A stretch of 64,000 bases of DNA, taken from the NCBI GenBank assembly GCA_018701215.1, contig JABIWH010000015.1, forward strand, positions 1 through 64,000, written 5' to 3'. Under the pieces are notes generated by a model that was not told the origin of the DNA, ran no database searches, and saw nothing but the letters and a program-made list of their open reading frames with translations. This document shows, piece by piece, positions 50,511 through 58,709 of this stretch. Each line of letters opens with the position of its first letter. The first letter of the stretch is position 1. Source of the stretch: Rhodospirillaceae bacterium. GTDB taxonomy: Bacteria; Pseudomonadota; Alphaproteobacteria; GCA-2731375. The translations under genes were made by a program, and so were the position numbers.

Positions 50511-51263
50511 TTAGGCGCGGCTGGCCGCGGCTGCGGTTTCTTCCGCATCACTGCCCAAATAAACTTCGATAACCTTGGGATCGGCGGCGACCTCCTGCGG
50601 CCGCCCTTCGGCAATTTTTTCGCCATGATCAAGGACCATGACGCGATCAACGACACGCATCAAAACGCCCATGATATGTTCCACCCAAATGATGGTCACA
50701 CCGAGTTCCTCGCGGATATTCTTCAACATATCCGCGGCCTGATCCATTTCCGAATGATCCAGACCGCCCAGGCTTTCATCCGCCAGCAGCAGTGAGGGTT
50801 TGGTTGCAAGCGCCTTGGCCAGCTCCAGCTTTTTCAAACCGGCCGCGCCCAGGGTATCGATAGCGGCCTCGGCATCGGTCGGCAGACCAACCATTTCCAA
50901 GGCCTCCTCCGCGCTACGCCAGGCCTGCGCCCGAGTGACCGCGCCGGCCTGGCCATAAAAGCCAGCCAGCGCGGCATTCTCGAGGATGGAAAGACGACGA
51001 ATTGGCCGTGGGATCTGAAATGTCCGGCCTACTCCCATCACGCAAATAGCGTGTGGCGGCGTTCCGGCAATTTCTTTTCCGTCCAATCGGATGGACCCTT
51101 CATTGGGCTTCAAGGTCCCGGAGAGCATGTTGAAAATCGTGCTCTTACCCGATCCATTCGGCCCAATCAGGCCCAGGATTTCGCCCTTTTCGAGAGCGAA
51201 ATCCACGTTATCGACAGCCGTGAAGCCACCGAAACGTTTGGACAGTCCTTCAACGCGAAGCAT
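50511..51263 (-). CDS. livG: ABC transporter ATP-binding protein (LivG)
   Basis: About 250 residues from the ATG at 51263 (MLRVEGLSKRFGGFTAVDNV); the open frame continues to 51404 but that leader lies mostly within the upstream gene. Walker A is GPNGSGKSTIFNML, GRTFQIPRPIRRLSILENAAL is LivG-like, and Walker B is PSLLLADESLGGLD. The signature region is unusual: the expected LSGGQQ reads TLGAAGLKKLELAKAL, as in some LivG relatives with a degenerate C-loop. VTIIWVEHIMGVLMRVVDRVMVL contains the switch histidine. Confidence 0.93.
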   Translation of the reverse strand: MLRVEGLSKRFGGFTAVDNVDFALEKGEILGLIGPNGSGKSTIFNMLSGTLKPNEGSIRLDGKEIAGTPPHAICVMGVGRTFQIPRPIRRLSILENAALAGFYGQAGAVTRAQAWRSAEEALEMVGLPTDAEAAIDTLGAAGLKKLELAKALATKPSLLLADESLGGLDHSEMDQAADMLKNIREELGVTIIWVEHIMGVLMRVVDRVMVLDHGEKIAEGRPQEVAADPKVIEVYLGSDAEETAAAASRA

Positions 51264-51306
51264 ATTTGTACTCACTAACCAATTGTCATTCTTTCGCCCG
51301 TCTACT

Positions 51307-52626
51307 CTACTTCTTCGAGTACGCCGAGCCTTTCGGTAGCGGCAGGACCGGATCGATGGTCTGCAGTACCTTGGGCCATGCGATATAGACCTTGCGGTCC
51401 ACATACTGCATCACCACCGGTGAGGCCCGCATGTTCTGGCCCATCATGTCGGACTCACCTGCTTTGGGGAATTTTACGCCATAGCCCAGCAAGGTGCCGC
51501 CCGGCGCGATGTCAGTCTCCAAGGCCGCCTTACGCAGCGACTCGGCATCAATGCCGCCATATTTCTTGATGGCCCGGGGCAACACGTCGGCGAAGAAGAC
51601 AAGGGCGTTCGATGCCGCCATGCCCACATGAGCCGATTTCGTCTTGGTATCCGGTTTGGCCTTCATGTATTCGGCACCAACCTTGGCGGTGATGTCCGAA
51701 AGGCCAGGGGCCAGGGATTTCGGATCCAACTTCCAGATCGAAACCGGATCAACATTAAAGATATGGCTGGCATCGTCGCCAATGGCATCGAACAGTTTGT
51801 CCACCACGCCATAACCGGCGCCATGACCAATTAAAGCCTTCCAACGCAGACCTTGTTCTTTTGCCTGACGCAGGAACAAAGTGATGTCGGGATTGTAACC
51901 GGTGTGCAGGATGACATCAGGTTTCTTACGCTTCAGCTTGGTGACCAGGGAAGACAAATCAGGCGCGGTCGCGGAATAGCCTTCCTTCAGCACGATGTTC
52001 ATGCCCAATTTTTTGGCCGCACCCGCATTGCCACCCGCCACGCCGGAGCCATAGGGGCCATCTTCGTGGATGATCGCGACACGCAGTTTTTTGGGTGCTA
52101 TGCCCAGTTTGCTTTGCGCATTTGAATTCAGGAAATCCACCGACAATTCGCCAAACATGGCGCCATGCACTTGCGGGCGGAAGACATATTTCAGGTTACG
52201 GCCTTTCAACACGGCCGGCGAAATACAGGTAGTAATCCACATGAATTTCTTCAGGGAATCGACTTTAGCCGCGACGGGCACACATTGGGCGGAGGAGTAG
52301 AAGCCCAACAGCATATCGACCTTTTCCTGTTCGATCAGGCGGACAGCTTCGTTGATTGCCACTTCCGGCTTGGACTGCGCATCGGCATAGATCGGCTCGA
52401 TCATGTAGCCTTCAACGCCGCCCTGTGAATTAATGTGATCGATCATGATCTTGGCGCCCAGCGCCTGCAGATCTGAACCGCCACCCGCCAAGGGGCCGGT
52501 GTAGTCGTAAATTACGCCGATCTTGATTTTCTTTTCGGCGGCCTGGGCACCGACCGTTATTGCAAACAATGCAAAAACCGCCGCGAGGCCGACCAAAAGC
52601 CGCCGCGTCACAGCTAAACTACGCAT
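51307..52626 (-). CDS. ABC transporter substrate-binding protein, branched-chain amino acid type
   Basis: 439 residues with a Sec signal peptide (RRLLVGLAAVFALFAITVGAQA, cut before AEKKIKIGVIYDYTG). KIGVIYDYTGPLAGGGSDLQAL and GVEGYMIEPIYADAQSKPEVAINEAVRLIEQEKVDMLLGFYSS are the family 4 periplasmic-binding fold; IIHEDGPYGSGVAGGN marks the second lobe. It is somewhat larger than leucine-binding LivK (about 370), so the ligand may be an amide, urea-like or aromatic compound rather than leucine; this cannot be decided here. First gene of the five-gene operon, with ribosome binding site GGGAGAAG. Confidence 0.92.
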   Translation of the reverse strand: MRSLAVTRRLLVGLAAVFALFAITVGAQAAEKKIKIGVIYDYTGPLAGGGSDLQALGAKIMIDHINSQGGVEGYMIEPIYADAQSKPEVAINEAVRLIEQEKVDMLLGFYSSAQCVPVAAKVDSLKKFMWITTCISPAVLKGRNLKYVFRPQVHGAMFGELSVDFLNSNAQSKLGIAPKKLRVAIIHEDGPYGSGVAGGNAGAAKKLGMNIVLKEGYSATAPDLSSLVTKLKRKKPDVILHTGYNPDITLFLRQAKEQGLRWKALIGHGAGYGVVDKLFDAIGDDASHIFNVDPVSIWKLDPKSLAPGLSDITAKVGAEYMKAKPDTKTKSAHVGMAASNALVFFADVLPRAIKKYGGIDAESLRKAALETDIAPGGTLLGYGVKFPKAGESDMMGQNMRASPVVMQYVDRKVYIAWPKVLQTIDPVLPLPKGSAYSKK

Positions 52627-52645
52627 AGCTCTTCTCCCTATTTGG

Positions 52646-52660
52646 AACCAATTATTGGTT
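52646..52660. promoter_or_regulatory. Fifteen-base palindrome before the ABC operon
   Basis: AACCAAT-T-ATTGGTT, perfect seven-base arms, 20 bases upstream of the substrate-binding protein start. In this position a bound repressor would block the start of translation or transcription, so it is a candidate operator; a short RNA hairpin in the leader is the alternative. Confidence 0.45.
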
Positions 52661-52692
52661 GCCTCAAGGGTCGTTCGCGATGCGGTGCCTTG

Positions 52693-52711
52693 TCAAGGTT
52701 TCTTTAACCAT
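52693..52711 (+). promoter_or_regulatory. Possible CtrA-like site upstream of the ABC operon
   Basis: TCAA-GGTTTCT-TTAACCAT matches TTAA-N7-TTAACC at all but one base and extends to the longer TTAACCAT half-site. It points away from the ABC operon, toward the fliK side, and no plus-strand gene begins soon after, so function is doubtful. Confidence 0.25.
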
Positions 52712-52840
52712 GATGCCGCAACACCATGGTGGGTGGGAATGAATACCGCCGCGTTGCGCGGAGTACATGCCCCGCGGGCAGTTCCGCGGCTGACCGAGCG
52801 TTGTGTTTGCCTCGGAACGGACGATCAATGACGGATCAAT

Positions 52841-53533
52841 TTAGTCCGAAGTCTCGGTATCCGCTTGCTGTAAGGTGGCCAAGCTGTTCACCGCCGGCTC
52901 ATGGCCTTGCGCCGCGGCCGCCTCCAACAATTTCAAGCCCCGCTCCATATCCTGTTCCATGCCGGTGCCGCTCAAAAGCAGAACAGCCAGATTGAATTGC
53001 GCTGGTGCCAGGCCCGCGGCGCTGGCCATTTCATAGAGCTGGGCGGCCTTGGCCTCATCCTTGGGCAAACCAACGCCATTTTCCCACATCACGCCAAGAT
53101 TAAAGGCCGCGACCACATAACCGGCCTGCGCGGCGGCGGAGTACAATTCCACCGCCCTGGCGAAATCCTGGGTCACGCCCTCGCCCCGTTCATACAAGCC
53201 AGCCAAATTACACATGGCGGGCACGTGTTGCTTGTCGGCGGCGCGCGTGTACCAATAGGCGGCTTCAGGTACGTCTTCGTCCATACCCAGACCTATGCCA
53301 TAGAGGACGCCGAGGCTGTATTCGGATTCCGTATGGCCGCTGTTGGCAGCCTTCATGAAATGATCGTGGGCACGCTGATAGTCTTTCTTAACCCCTTCGC
53401 CCTGGCTGTAAAACTGCCCAAGAAGGAATTCTGCTTCAACATCGCCATCTTCAGCGGCCTGGCGCCACGATTCCTTGGCTGCTTGATAATTGCCGCTTTC
53501 AAACTGCGCGTTGGCATTTTCCATTATCGACAT
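52841..53533 (-). CDS. Sel1-like tetratricopeptide repeat protein
   Basis: About 230 residues made of Sel1-type repeats, each with the A-x-x-x-LGxxYxxGxGVxxDxxxAxxxYxxAA pattern (FLLGQFYSQGEGVKKDYQRAHDHFMKAA, CNLAGLYERGEGVTQDFARAVELYSAAA, FNLGVMWENGVGLPKDEAKAAQLYEMA); roughly five or six units. Such proteins bind partner proteins and often act in signalling or motility. No signal peptide is seen from the ATG at 53533, chosen because AAGAGG precedes it by eight bases; the longer frame from 53623 begins within the promoter region. It is divergent from fliK. Confidence 0.88.
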   Translation of the reverse strand: MSIMENANAQFESGNYQAAKESWRQAAEDGDVEAEFLLGQFYSQGEGVKKDYQRAHDHFMKAANSGHTESEYSLGVLYGIGLGMDEDVPEAAYWYTRAADKQHVPAMCNLAGLYERGEGVTQDFARAVELYSAAAQAGYVVAAFNLGVMWENGVGLPKDEAKAAQLYEMASAAGLAPAQFNLAVLLLSGTGMEQDMERGLKLLEAAAAQGHEPAVNSLATLQQADTETSD

Positions 53534-53831
53534 CAGTTCTGCCTCTTGCTTCAACCTAATCCTGCGTGCCGTTCCAGTTGCCCTCTCGGAAAAGAGCCGA
53601 ATATTGGACGAAATTCTGGTCAACTTGGTGCACGACGCGCCTATCTCAATACGTAGCTATACCCCCAGGGCTTTTAAGAAAACGTTAACGACGTTTCTTA
53701 ATCCCGACAGGCAAAAGACGCCGGGTAAGGCGGCAGGAATTACCGCCATGGTACCTCTCCTGCCGCCTGGGGAATCCCGTTTAAATTCCTTTTTACAAGC
53801 GTCTCCAATAGCTTATCTAAATTCCGCAAGT

Positions 53832-53847
53832 TGGCCCGATATTTGCT
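53832..53847 (+). promoter_or_regulatory. Sigma-54 type promoter of fliK-flgD-flgE
   Basis: TGGCCCG-ATAT-TTGCT matches the -24/-12 consensus TGGCACG-N4-TTGCW, with exact GG-N10-GC spacing (GG at 53833-53834, GC at 53845-53846). It lies 43 bases before the fliK start. FlbD, encoded at the right end of the window, is a sigma-54 activator of middle and late flagellar genes, so this promoter is a natural target. Confidence 0.75.
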
Positions 53848-53889
53848 TCTAGTTTGGCGGTACCAACCGTGAAACGGAAGCAAGCCCTT

Positions 53890-55776
53890 ATGAATTTCAA
53901 TATCGCCAATCTAGGCTCCCTGCCAAACGATCATGTGCCGGCCAACGGCAGCCAATTTGATCTCGCCAATGTCGGCGCCAAGGACGACGATCATTTCGCC
54001 CATATGTTGCGCGACGAAGGCAGCTACGATGAACAGGCCAGCCTTGATGCCAGGGAGCGGGATGCACATGATGCCCGTGACGCCCGTGACGCTATTGAAC
54101 GAGAAGACAGCCGCGACGACGATGCGGACCACGAGGCGCGCGCCGATAGCGAAGATGGTGACGACCGGGACGACCCGGACGAACTGGATAATGATAACGA
54201 GAACGAACAGGCCGAGACGTCCGGCGGCAATAATGAGCAACATGGCGATGCGACAGCGCGCCAAGGGCTTCTACCCGAACATGTAGAAAACCGGGGCGAA
54301 GCCGTTCAGGACCGAAGCACACAGCCCGAAGCGCAGACGGCTCGGTCAGAGCAAGGCGCGGATAACAGCAACAACGAACAGCAGGCCGTCGGCAATGCTG
54401 GGCTGAATGGTGAACAGGCCGCGGATGCGGCCCGCGCCGCCGCGGCAGCCGCGGTGAACCAGCCCAAGGCGGCCGAGACACTGATCAACCTGGCAAACCG
54501 CGATGGCGCGACCCCAGTGCAAGGGCCCCAGGCTGGCCAACCGAACAGTCCCGACATTCTGGCGGCGGCAAGCCTTCCCAAGCCGATGCTGAACAAGCAG
54601 GGCGGGGTCAATGCACAAGGTGATGGCAGCGGCAAGGACAATGGCAGCGCACAACAATTCGGCCAACAAGTCCAGGCAGCGGCAAAGCAACAGGCCACGC
54701 CGCACTTGCGGGGCGGCCGCATCCAACATGGTGGCGATATCCAGCCAAACGCCCTGCCCAGACTGCAATCAGGGCCCGGTGCCTTTGGCGCCAACATGGG
54801 CGTCAACATGGGCGTGCAACCATCCGGCCCGACGGCCCCATCACCCATTGGCGCGGAGCATGCGGCGAACCCAGCCAATTTGAACGGCGGCCAAAGCAAC
54901 GTAGGCCCCAATAACACCGGCGCGAACGCGGCGAACGTTGCCAGTGTCGCCAGCACGGATGGTGGCGCGGCAATCGAAAATCTACAGCTTACCGTTTCCG
55001 CCAAGCGCACAGGCCAGGCCGATTTACCAGTGCTGACGCTGCGGCCTGATACGTCCGCCAACAAGCCAGCCAATACGCCGCCCAATATGCCCAACGGCGC
55101 GCCAACCAACAACGCCGCCCCCAACACTCCCATGGCCCCAACGTCGGCGGTGCCGCAACCATTGGCGCCTCTGCCTATGGATGGCGAGGGCGGTTTCAAC
55201 GCCACTGGCCTGGGCGACGACGGCAGCAAGGGCAGCAGCAATGCCGCCTCGTCAAGCGGTTCATCCACCGACAGCACCGCCGCCGGGTCAAAAGTTTCAA
55301 ATGTGATCCAACAAACAGCCGCGTCCGACATTCGCAGCCCCGGCATCCAAGTTGCCATGCAGCTGTCCAAGGCGGCCCAGAACGGTATCGACAAGTTAAG
55401 CATCCGGCTGGATCCAGCGGAACTGGGCCGGGTCGATATAAAACTGGAAGTCGGCCACGATGGCCGGGTTATTGCGCTGGTCGCCGCGGAACGGCCAGAG
55501 ACACTCGAACTTTTGAAAAGCGACGCGCGGGCGTTGGAGCGGGCCTTGCAAGAGGCCGGCCTGGAAACCGATGCCGGCAGCTTGAGCTTCTCGCTCAGCC
55601 AAGGTGACCAACAAAACGGTGCCATGGCCGACAATGGCGCCGACCATGGCACCGGCAATGGTTCGGGCAATGGCGGTAATGGCGACGGCGAAGGTGCGAA
55701 CGGCGATGAGGCTGCCGAAGACAGCAATGTCTTGCCGCACGTGGTCTCCAACCGCGCCTTAGATATCAGCGTATAG
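53890..55776 (+). CDS. fliK: Flagellar hook-length control protein FliK
   Basis: About 628 residues. The N-terminal two-thirds is hydrophilic low-complexity sequence rich in Ala, Asn, Gly, Pro and Asp, expected for the secreted ruler part. The conserved C-terminal Flg_hook domain is at about residues 485-590: QLSKAAQNGIDKLSIRLDPAELGRVDIKLEV-type sequence (LRLDPxxLGxVxV pattern), then ERPETLELLKSDARALERALQEAGLET. The open frame begins with TTG at 53854; ATG at 53890 (MNFNIANLGSL) is preferred and has GGAAG upstream. Followed by flgD after 12 bases. Confidence 0.92.
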   Translation: MNFNIANLGSLPNDHVPANGSQFDLANVGAKDDDHFAHMLRDEGSYDEQASLDARERDAHDARDARDAIEREDSRDDDADHEARADSEDGDDRDDPDELDNDNENEQAETSGGNNEQHGDATARQGLLPEHVENRGEAVQDRSTQPEAQTARSEQGADNSNNEQQAVGNAGLNGEQAADAARAAAAAAVNQPKAAETLINLANRDGATPVQGPQAGQPNSPDILAAASLPKPMLNKQGGVNAQGDGSGKDNGSAQQFGQQVQAAAKQQATPHLRGGRIQHGGDIQPNALPRLQSGPGAFGANMGVNMGVQPSGPTAPSPIGAEHAANPANLNGGQSNVGPNNTGANAANVASVASTDGGAAIENLQLTVSAKRTGQADLPVLTLRPDTSANKPANTPPNMPNGAPTNNAAPNTPMAPTSAVPQPLAPLPMDGEGGFNATGLGDDGSKGSSNAASSSGSSTDSTAAGSKVSNVIQQTAASDIRSPGIQVAMQLSKAAQNGIDKLSIRLDPAELGRVDIKLEVGHDGRVIALVAAERPETLELLKSDARALERALQEAGLETDAGSLSFSLSQGDQQNGAMADNGADHGTGNGSGNGGNGDGEGANGDEAAEDSNVLPHVVSNRALDISV

Positions 55777-55788
55777 GGAGAGATTGAG

Positions 55789-56484
55789 ATGGATACCGCA
55801 GCAATCGCCAATAGTATCACTGGCGTTCCCAACACCGCCGCCGGTGTGGCGGACGCCAAACTGGCGGACAATTTCGATACCTTCCTGACCCTGCTGACAA
55901 CGCAGTTGCAGCATCAGGATCCGTTGGAACCCATGGACGCGAACCAATTCACCGAGCAATTGGTGCAGTTCAGCCAGGTGGAGCAATCCATCACCTCCAA
56001 CAAACATCTTGAGCAATTGCTGGCCATGGTGTCGACCAATTCGACGGGCGAGGCCGTGTCCTATCTGGGCAAGAATATCGAGGCCTCGGGCAAGACCGCG
56101 ATGCTTAAAAACGGTAAGGCGGAGTGGCGCTACCAGCTACCAGGGGTTTCCGAGAACACGACAATCACCGTCACCAATGATGCCGGCAAATTGGTCTATG
56201 CCACCACCGGCGCGACGGATGCGGGCAGCCATGGCTTCACCTGGGATGGCAAGGACCGTCAGGGCAATACCCTGCCCGAAGGCGCCTACACCATTGCCGT
56301 CAACGCGGCCAATGATCAGGGCGAGGAGATGATGGTGGAGACCTTTGTCTCGGGCCTCGTCAATAGCGTCCGTAACGACGGCGATGGGGTTGTCCTGATG
56401 CTGGACGATGTGAGCATCCCAGCCACCTCCGTACGCAAGGTTAGCGAGCCGGGCCTGGATGCCTTGCAGGACCTGATTGGCTAG
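55789..56484 (+). CDS. flgD: Flagellar hook assembly protein FlgD (hook cap)
   Basis: 231 residues. NFDTFLTLLTTQLQHQDPLEPMDANQFTEQLVQFSQVEQ is the hallmark N-terminal motif (FLxLLxxQLxxQDPxxPxD). The rest is a FlgD Ig-like and tudor-like fold: GTFTWDGKDRQGN-type sequence appears as GFTWDGKDRQGNTLPEGAYTI. FlgD caps the growing hook and is removed when hook length is reached. The ribosome binding site GGGAGAGATTGAG precedes the ATG. Confidence 0.96.
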   Translation: MDTAAIANSITGVPNTAAGVADAKLADNFDTFLTLLTTQLQHQDPLEPMDANQFTEQLVQFSQVEQSITSNKHLEQLLAMVSTNSTGEAVSYLGKNIEASGKTAMLKNGKAEWRYQLPGVSENTTITVTNDAGKLVYATTGATDAGSHGFTWDGKDRQGNTLPEGAYTIAVNAANDQGEEMMVETFVSGLVNSVRNDGDGVVLMLDDVSIPATSVRKVSEPGLDALQDLIG

Positions 56485-56565
56485 CCGCATGTCAGAAATG
56501 ATCAGACGACAACAATACAGCACCGCTGAACGCGGCGCACTTCGGTACAAGTTAAGGAGAATATC

Positions 56566-57891
56566 ATGAGTCTTTATGGCGCGCTGTTTTCAGGTGTTTC
56601 CGGCCTTTCCGCCCAAAGCCAATCAATGGGCATCATCGCCGACAACATCACTAATGTGAACACCATTGGCTATAAGACCACCCGGGCCGCCTTTTCCACC
56701 TTGGTCACGGCCAGCGGCACTGCCTCGAAATACTCGCCGGGCGGCGTCAGCGCCAACCCGGGCGGCCTCGTTGACCGCCAGGGCCTGCTGCAAGCCTCCA
56801 CCTCGGCGACTGATCTGGCGATCACAGGCAAGGGTTTCTTCGTGGTCAATACGGATCAGGTGCCGACAACAACCACCGGCACCTATCTCTATACCCGTGC
56901 CGGATCATTCGCCGCAGATTCGAACGGTTACCTCAAAAACACCGCCGGCTATTTCATTCAAGGCTATCCCTATGATGCCGTCGGCGCGCTGCCCTCCAAC
57001 CGCAGTCTGGCATCCATGGAGACGGTCAACATTTCCGACCTGACCGGTACGGCCACGCCAACCAGCACCTTGTCGATCTCGGCCAATCTGAATTCGGACA
57101 CGACGCCGCAGGCCTATACGTTTGGCGATATGTCGGCGGGTACCGTCACGCCCGATTTTGAACGCTCCGTTCAGATCTACGATTCAAAAGGCGGCGTCCG
57201 GGCCCTGACCCTCGGCTACGTCCGCAATAATGCCTTGGCCGCCAACCAGTGGTCGGTGGAAATTTACGCCAACCCATCGACCGATGTCACCAACCCCAAC
57301 GGCTTGTTGAATATCGTCGGCGCGTCGCAATTGACCTTTAATAGCGACGGCACCTTGAATACCGCCGGTACCAATTTACCGGCGACCCTGTCGGTCACCA
57401 CTTGGGCCGCCGCGCTGGGTATCGCCAATTCCAGCATCACCATGGATTACGGTACCAATGCCCAAGCTGACGGACTGACCCAGTTCTCCACGCCGTCTTC
57501 GCTGATCTCCAGCGAGACCAACGGTGCGGTCTACGGTGCCCTGACCGGTGTCAGCGTATCGTCCGACGGCATTGTCACGGCCCTGTTCGACAATGGCACC
57601 CGGCAGGATATCTACAAATTGGCCCTGGCCTTGTTTCCCAATGTCAACGGCTTGGAATCACGCTCTGGCAACGCCTACATCGGCGCCATTGCGGCGGGTG
57701 ATTTGACCCTGCAAGACGCAGGCAGCGGCGGCTCCGGCTTGATCAACGCCTCTAACCTGGAAGCATCCACCGTCGATTTGGCCGAAGAATTCTCGATCAT
57801 GATCCAAACACAACAGGCTTATTCGGCCTCGGCGCGAATAATTACGTCGGCCGATGAGATGCTGGATGAATTGATCAGACTGGCCCGATAA
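56566..57891 (+). CDS. flgE: Flagellar hook protein FlgE
   Basis: 441 residues, the monomer of the hook. SLYGALFSGVSGLSAQSQSMGIIADNITNVNTIGYKTTRA-type opening has the DNIxNxNTxGYK motif, and EFSIMIQTQQAYSASARIITSADEMLDELIRL is the matching C-terminal coiled-coil end. Between lie a DUF-type barrel domain with VQIYDSKGGVRALTLGY. Length is close to that of other alphaproteobacterial hook proteins. AAGGAG stands nine bases before the ATG; the gene ends just before a strong terminator, closing the fliK-flgD-flgE unit. Confidence 0.96.
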   Translation: MSLYGALFSGVSGLSAQSQSMGIIADNITNVNTIGYKTTRAAFSTLVTASGTASKYSPGGVSANPGGLVDRQGLLQASTSATDLAITGKGFFVVNTDQVPTTTTGTYLYTRAGSFAADSNGYLKNTAGYFIQGYPYDAVGALPSNRSLASMETVNISDLTGTATPTSTLSISANLNSDTTPQAYTFGDMSAGTVTPDFERSVQIYDSKGGVRALTLGYVRNNALAANQWSVEIYANPSTDVTNPNGLLNIVGASQLTFNSDGTLNTAGTNLPATLSVTTWAAALGIANSSITMDYGTNAQADGLTQFSTPSSLISSETNGAVYGALTGVSVSSDGIVTALFDNGTRQDIYKLALALFPNVNGLESRSGNAYIGAIAAGDLTLQDAGSGGSGLINASNLEASTVDLAEEFSIMIQTQQAYSASARIITSADEMLDELIRLAR

Positions 57892-57905
57892 ATGCCAAAA
57901 ACCAA

Positions 57906-57935
57906 CCCGGCGGCACCGTGCCGCCGGGCCTTTTT
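57906..57935 (+). terminator. Rho-independent terminator after flgE
   Basis: CCCGGCGGCA-CCG-TGCCGCCGGG forms a perfect ten-pair stem with a three-base loop, followed by CC and TTTTT. It starts 15 bases after the flgE stop. Confidence 0.92.
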
Positions 57936-58041
57936 CGGGGTACGAACTTATGCTTAGCGCCTTATTAACCGTCTTCTTTAGGCAATGTTTAAACGATGTC
58001 CGATAGCTTCAGTTACATCGAGTTTGAGGGATGTTCAGTCT

Positions 58042-58389
58042 ATGACACAGATGGCTAATCAAAACCCGGACCGCATCATGGGTCCCTACGGCGAGCAGAT
58101 CACTATAAGTGATCTGCCGCCCTCCAACACCAAGCGCTGGGTTATCCGGCGTAAGGCGCTGGTTGTCGCGGCCGTCCGCGGCGGACTGATCAGCTTGGAG
58201 GAAGCCTGTCGCCGCTATGCGCTTTCAGTGGAGGAATTCCTCTCCTGGCAGCAAGCGATCGACCGCCATGGCCTGCCCGGACTCCGCACCACGCGGACCC
58301 AGCTGTACAGGGATAGCGACCAGGAACACGCACAACGGCATGAGGAATTCGAAAGCGATACCAATCTACCCTCTCCCCTGACTGTATAA
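58042..58389 (+). CDS. sciP: DUF1153 family protein, CtrA inhibitor SciP
   Basis: 115 residues. DLPPSNTKRWVIRRKALVVAAVRGGLISLEEACRRYALSVEEFLSWQQAIDRHGLPGLR covers the entire DUF1153 helix-turn-helix, very close to Caulobacter SciP, which binds CtrA and blocks activation of its target promoters. The ATG at 58042 has GAGGG upstream; an ATG at 57985 would add a basic leader not seen in the family. A weak TTAACC pattern lies at about 57964. Placed between hook and basal-body genes, it connects this flagellar cluster to cell-cycle control; outside the Caulobacter group, SciP homologues often regulate motility. Confidence 0.93.
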   Translation: MTQMANQNPDRIMGPYGEQITISDLPPSNTKRWVIRRKALVVAAVRGGLISLEEACRRYALSVEEFLSWQQAIDRHGLPGLRTTRTQLYRDSDQEHAQRHEEFESDTNLPSPLTV

Positions 58390-58709
58390 GCCAAACCACT
58401 CGACATTTTTTTTGCCGCTGACAAACGCCTTCAAGCCCACTCCATCCATACAAATTATTCGCGGTTTTCAGCCATCTGCGCGCCGTTTTCGCCGCAAAAG
58501 GCCAGCCTGCGTGGCGTCTCCGTCAATGCCCGCCGTCATGAACGCGGGTTAAAGCCGAAGAATCCCCCTTCCGTTAACGTTTTTTTATCTCCCGCTAGGC
58601 ATGATTTGCCTAGGCACAGGGATAGAACACCCATCGGCTGCCGAACATAAAAGCGCGCTCACCGAAAGTGTGGCCGCGGCATGGCGTAACAGGAGTTGGT
58701 GGGAATTTC
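58390..58709. other. Intergenic region upstream of fliF
   Basis: About 320 bases with no gene. It holds TTAACGTTTTTTTAT at about 58573-58587 (TTAA-N7-TTAT, one base off the CtrA box) and the palindrome at 58595-58613. No GG-N10-GC sigma-54 pattern was found. This is expected for fliF, which in Caulobacter is a CtrA-controlled class II promoter. Confidence 0.4.
58595..58613. promoter_or_regulatory. Palindrome in the fliF promoter region
   Basis: CTAGGCA-TGATT-TGCCTAG, perfect seven-base arms. In Caulobacter, FlbD represses fliF by binding a site near the start of transcription; this palindrome is in the right place for such an operator. The binding protein is not established. Confidence 0.4.

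Noticed and set aside
53687..53703. TTAA-N9-TTAA as a CtrA box
   Set aside because: The spacer is nine rather than seven bases.
54306..55871. Minus-strand frame of about 521 codons opposite fliK
   Set aside because: Low-complexity Ala/Pro/Ser-rich shadow of the repetitive fliK sequence; fliK has the conserved C-terminal domain.
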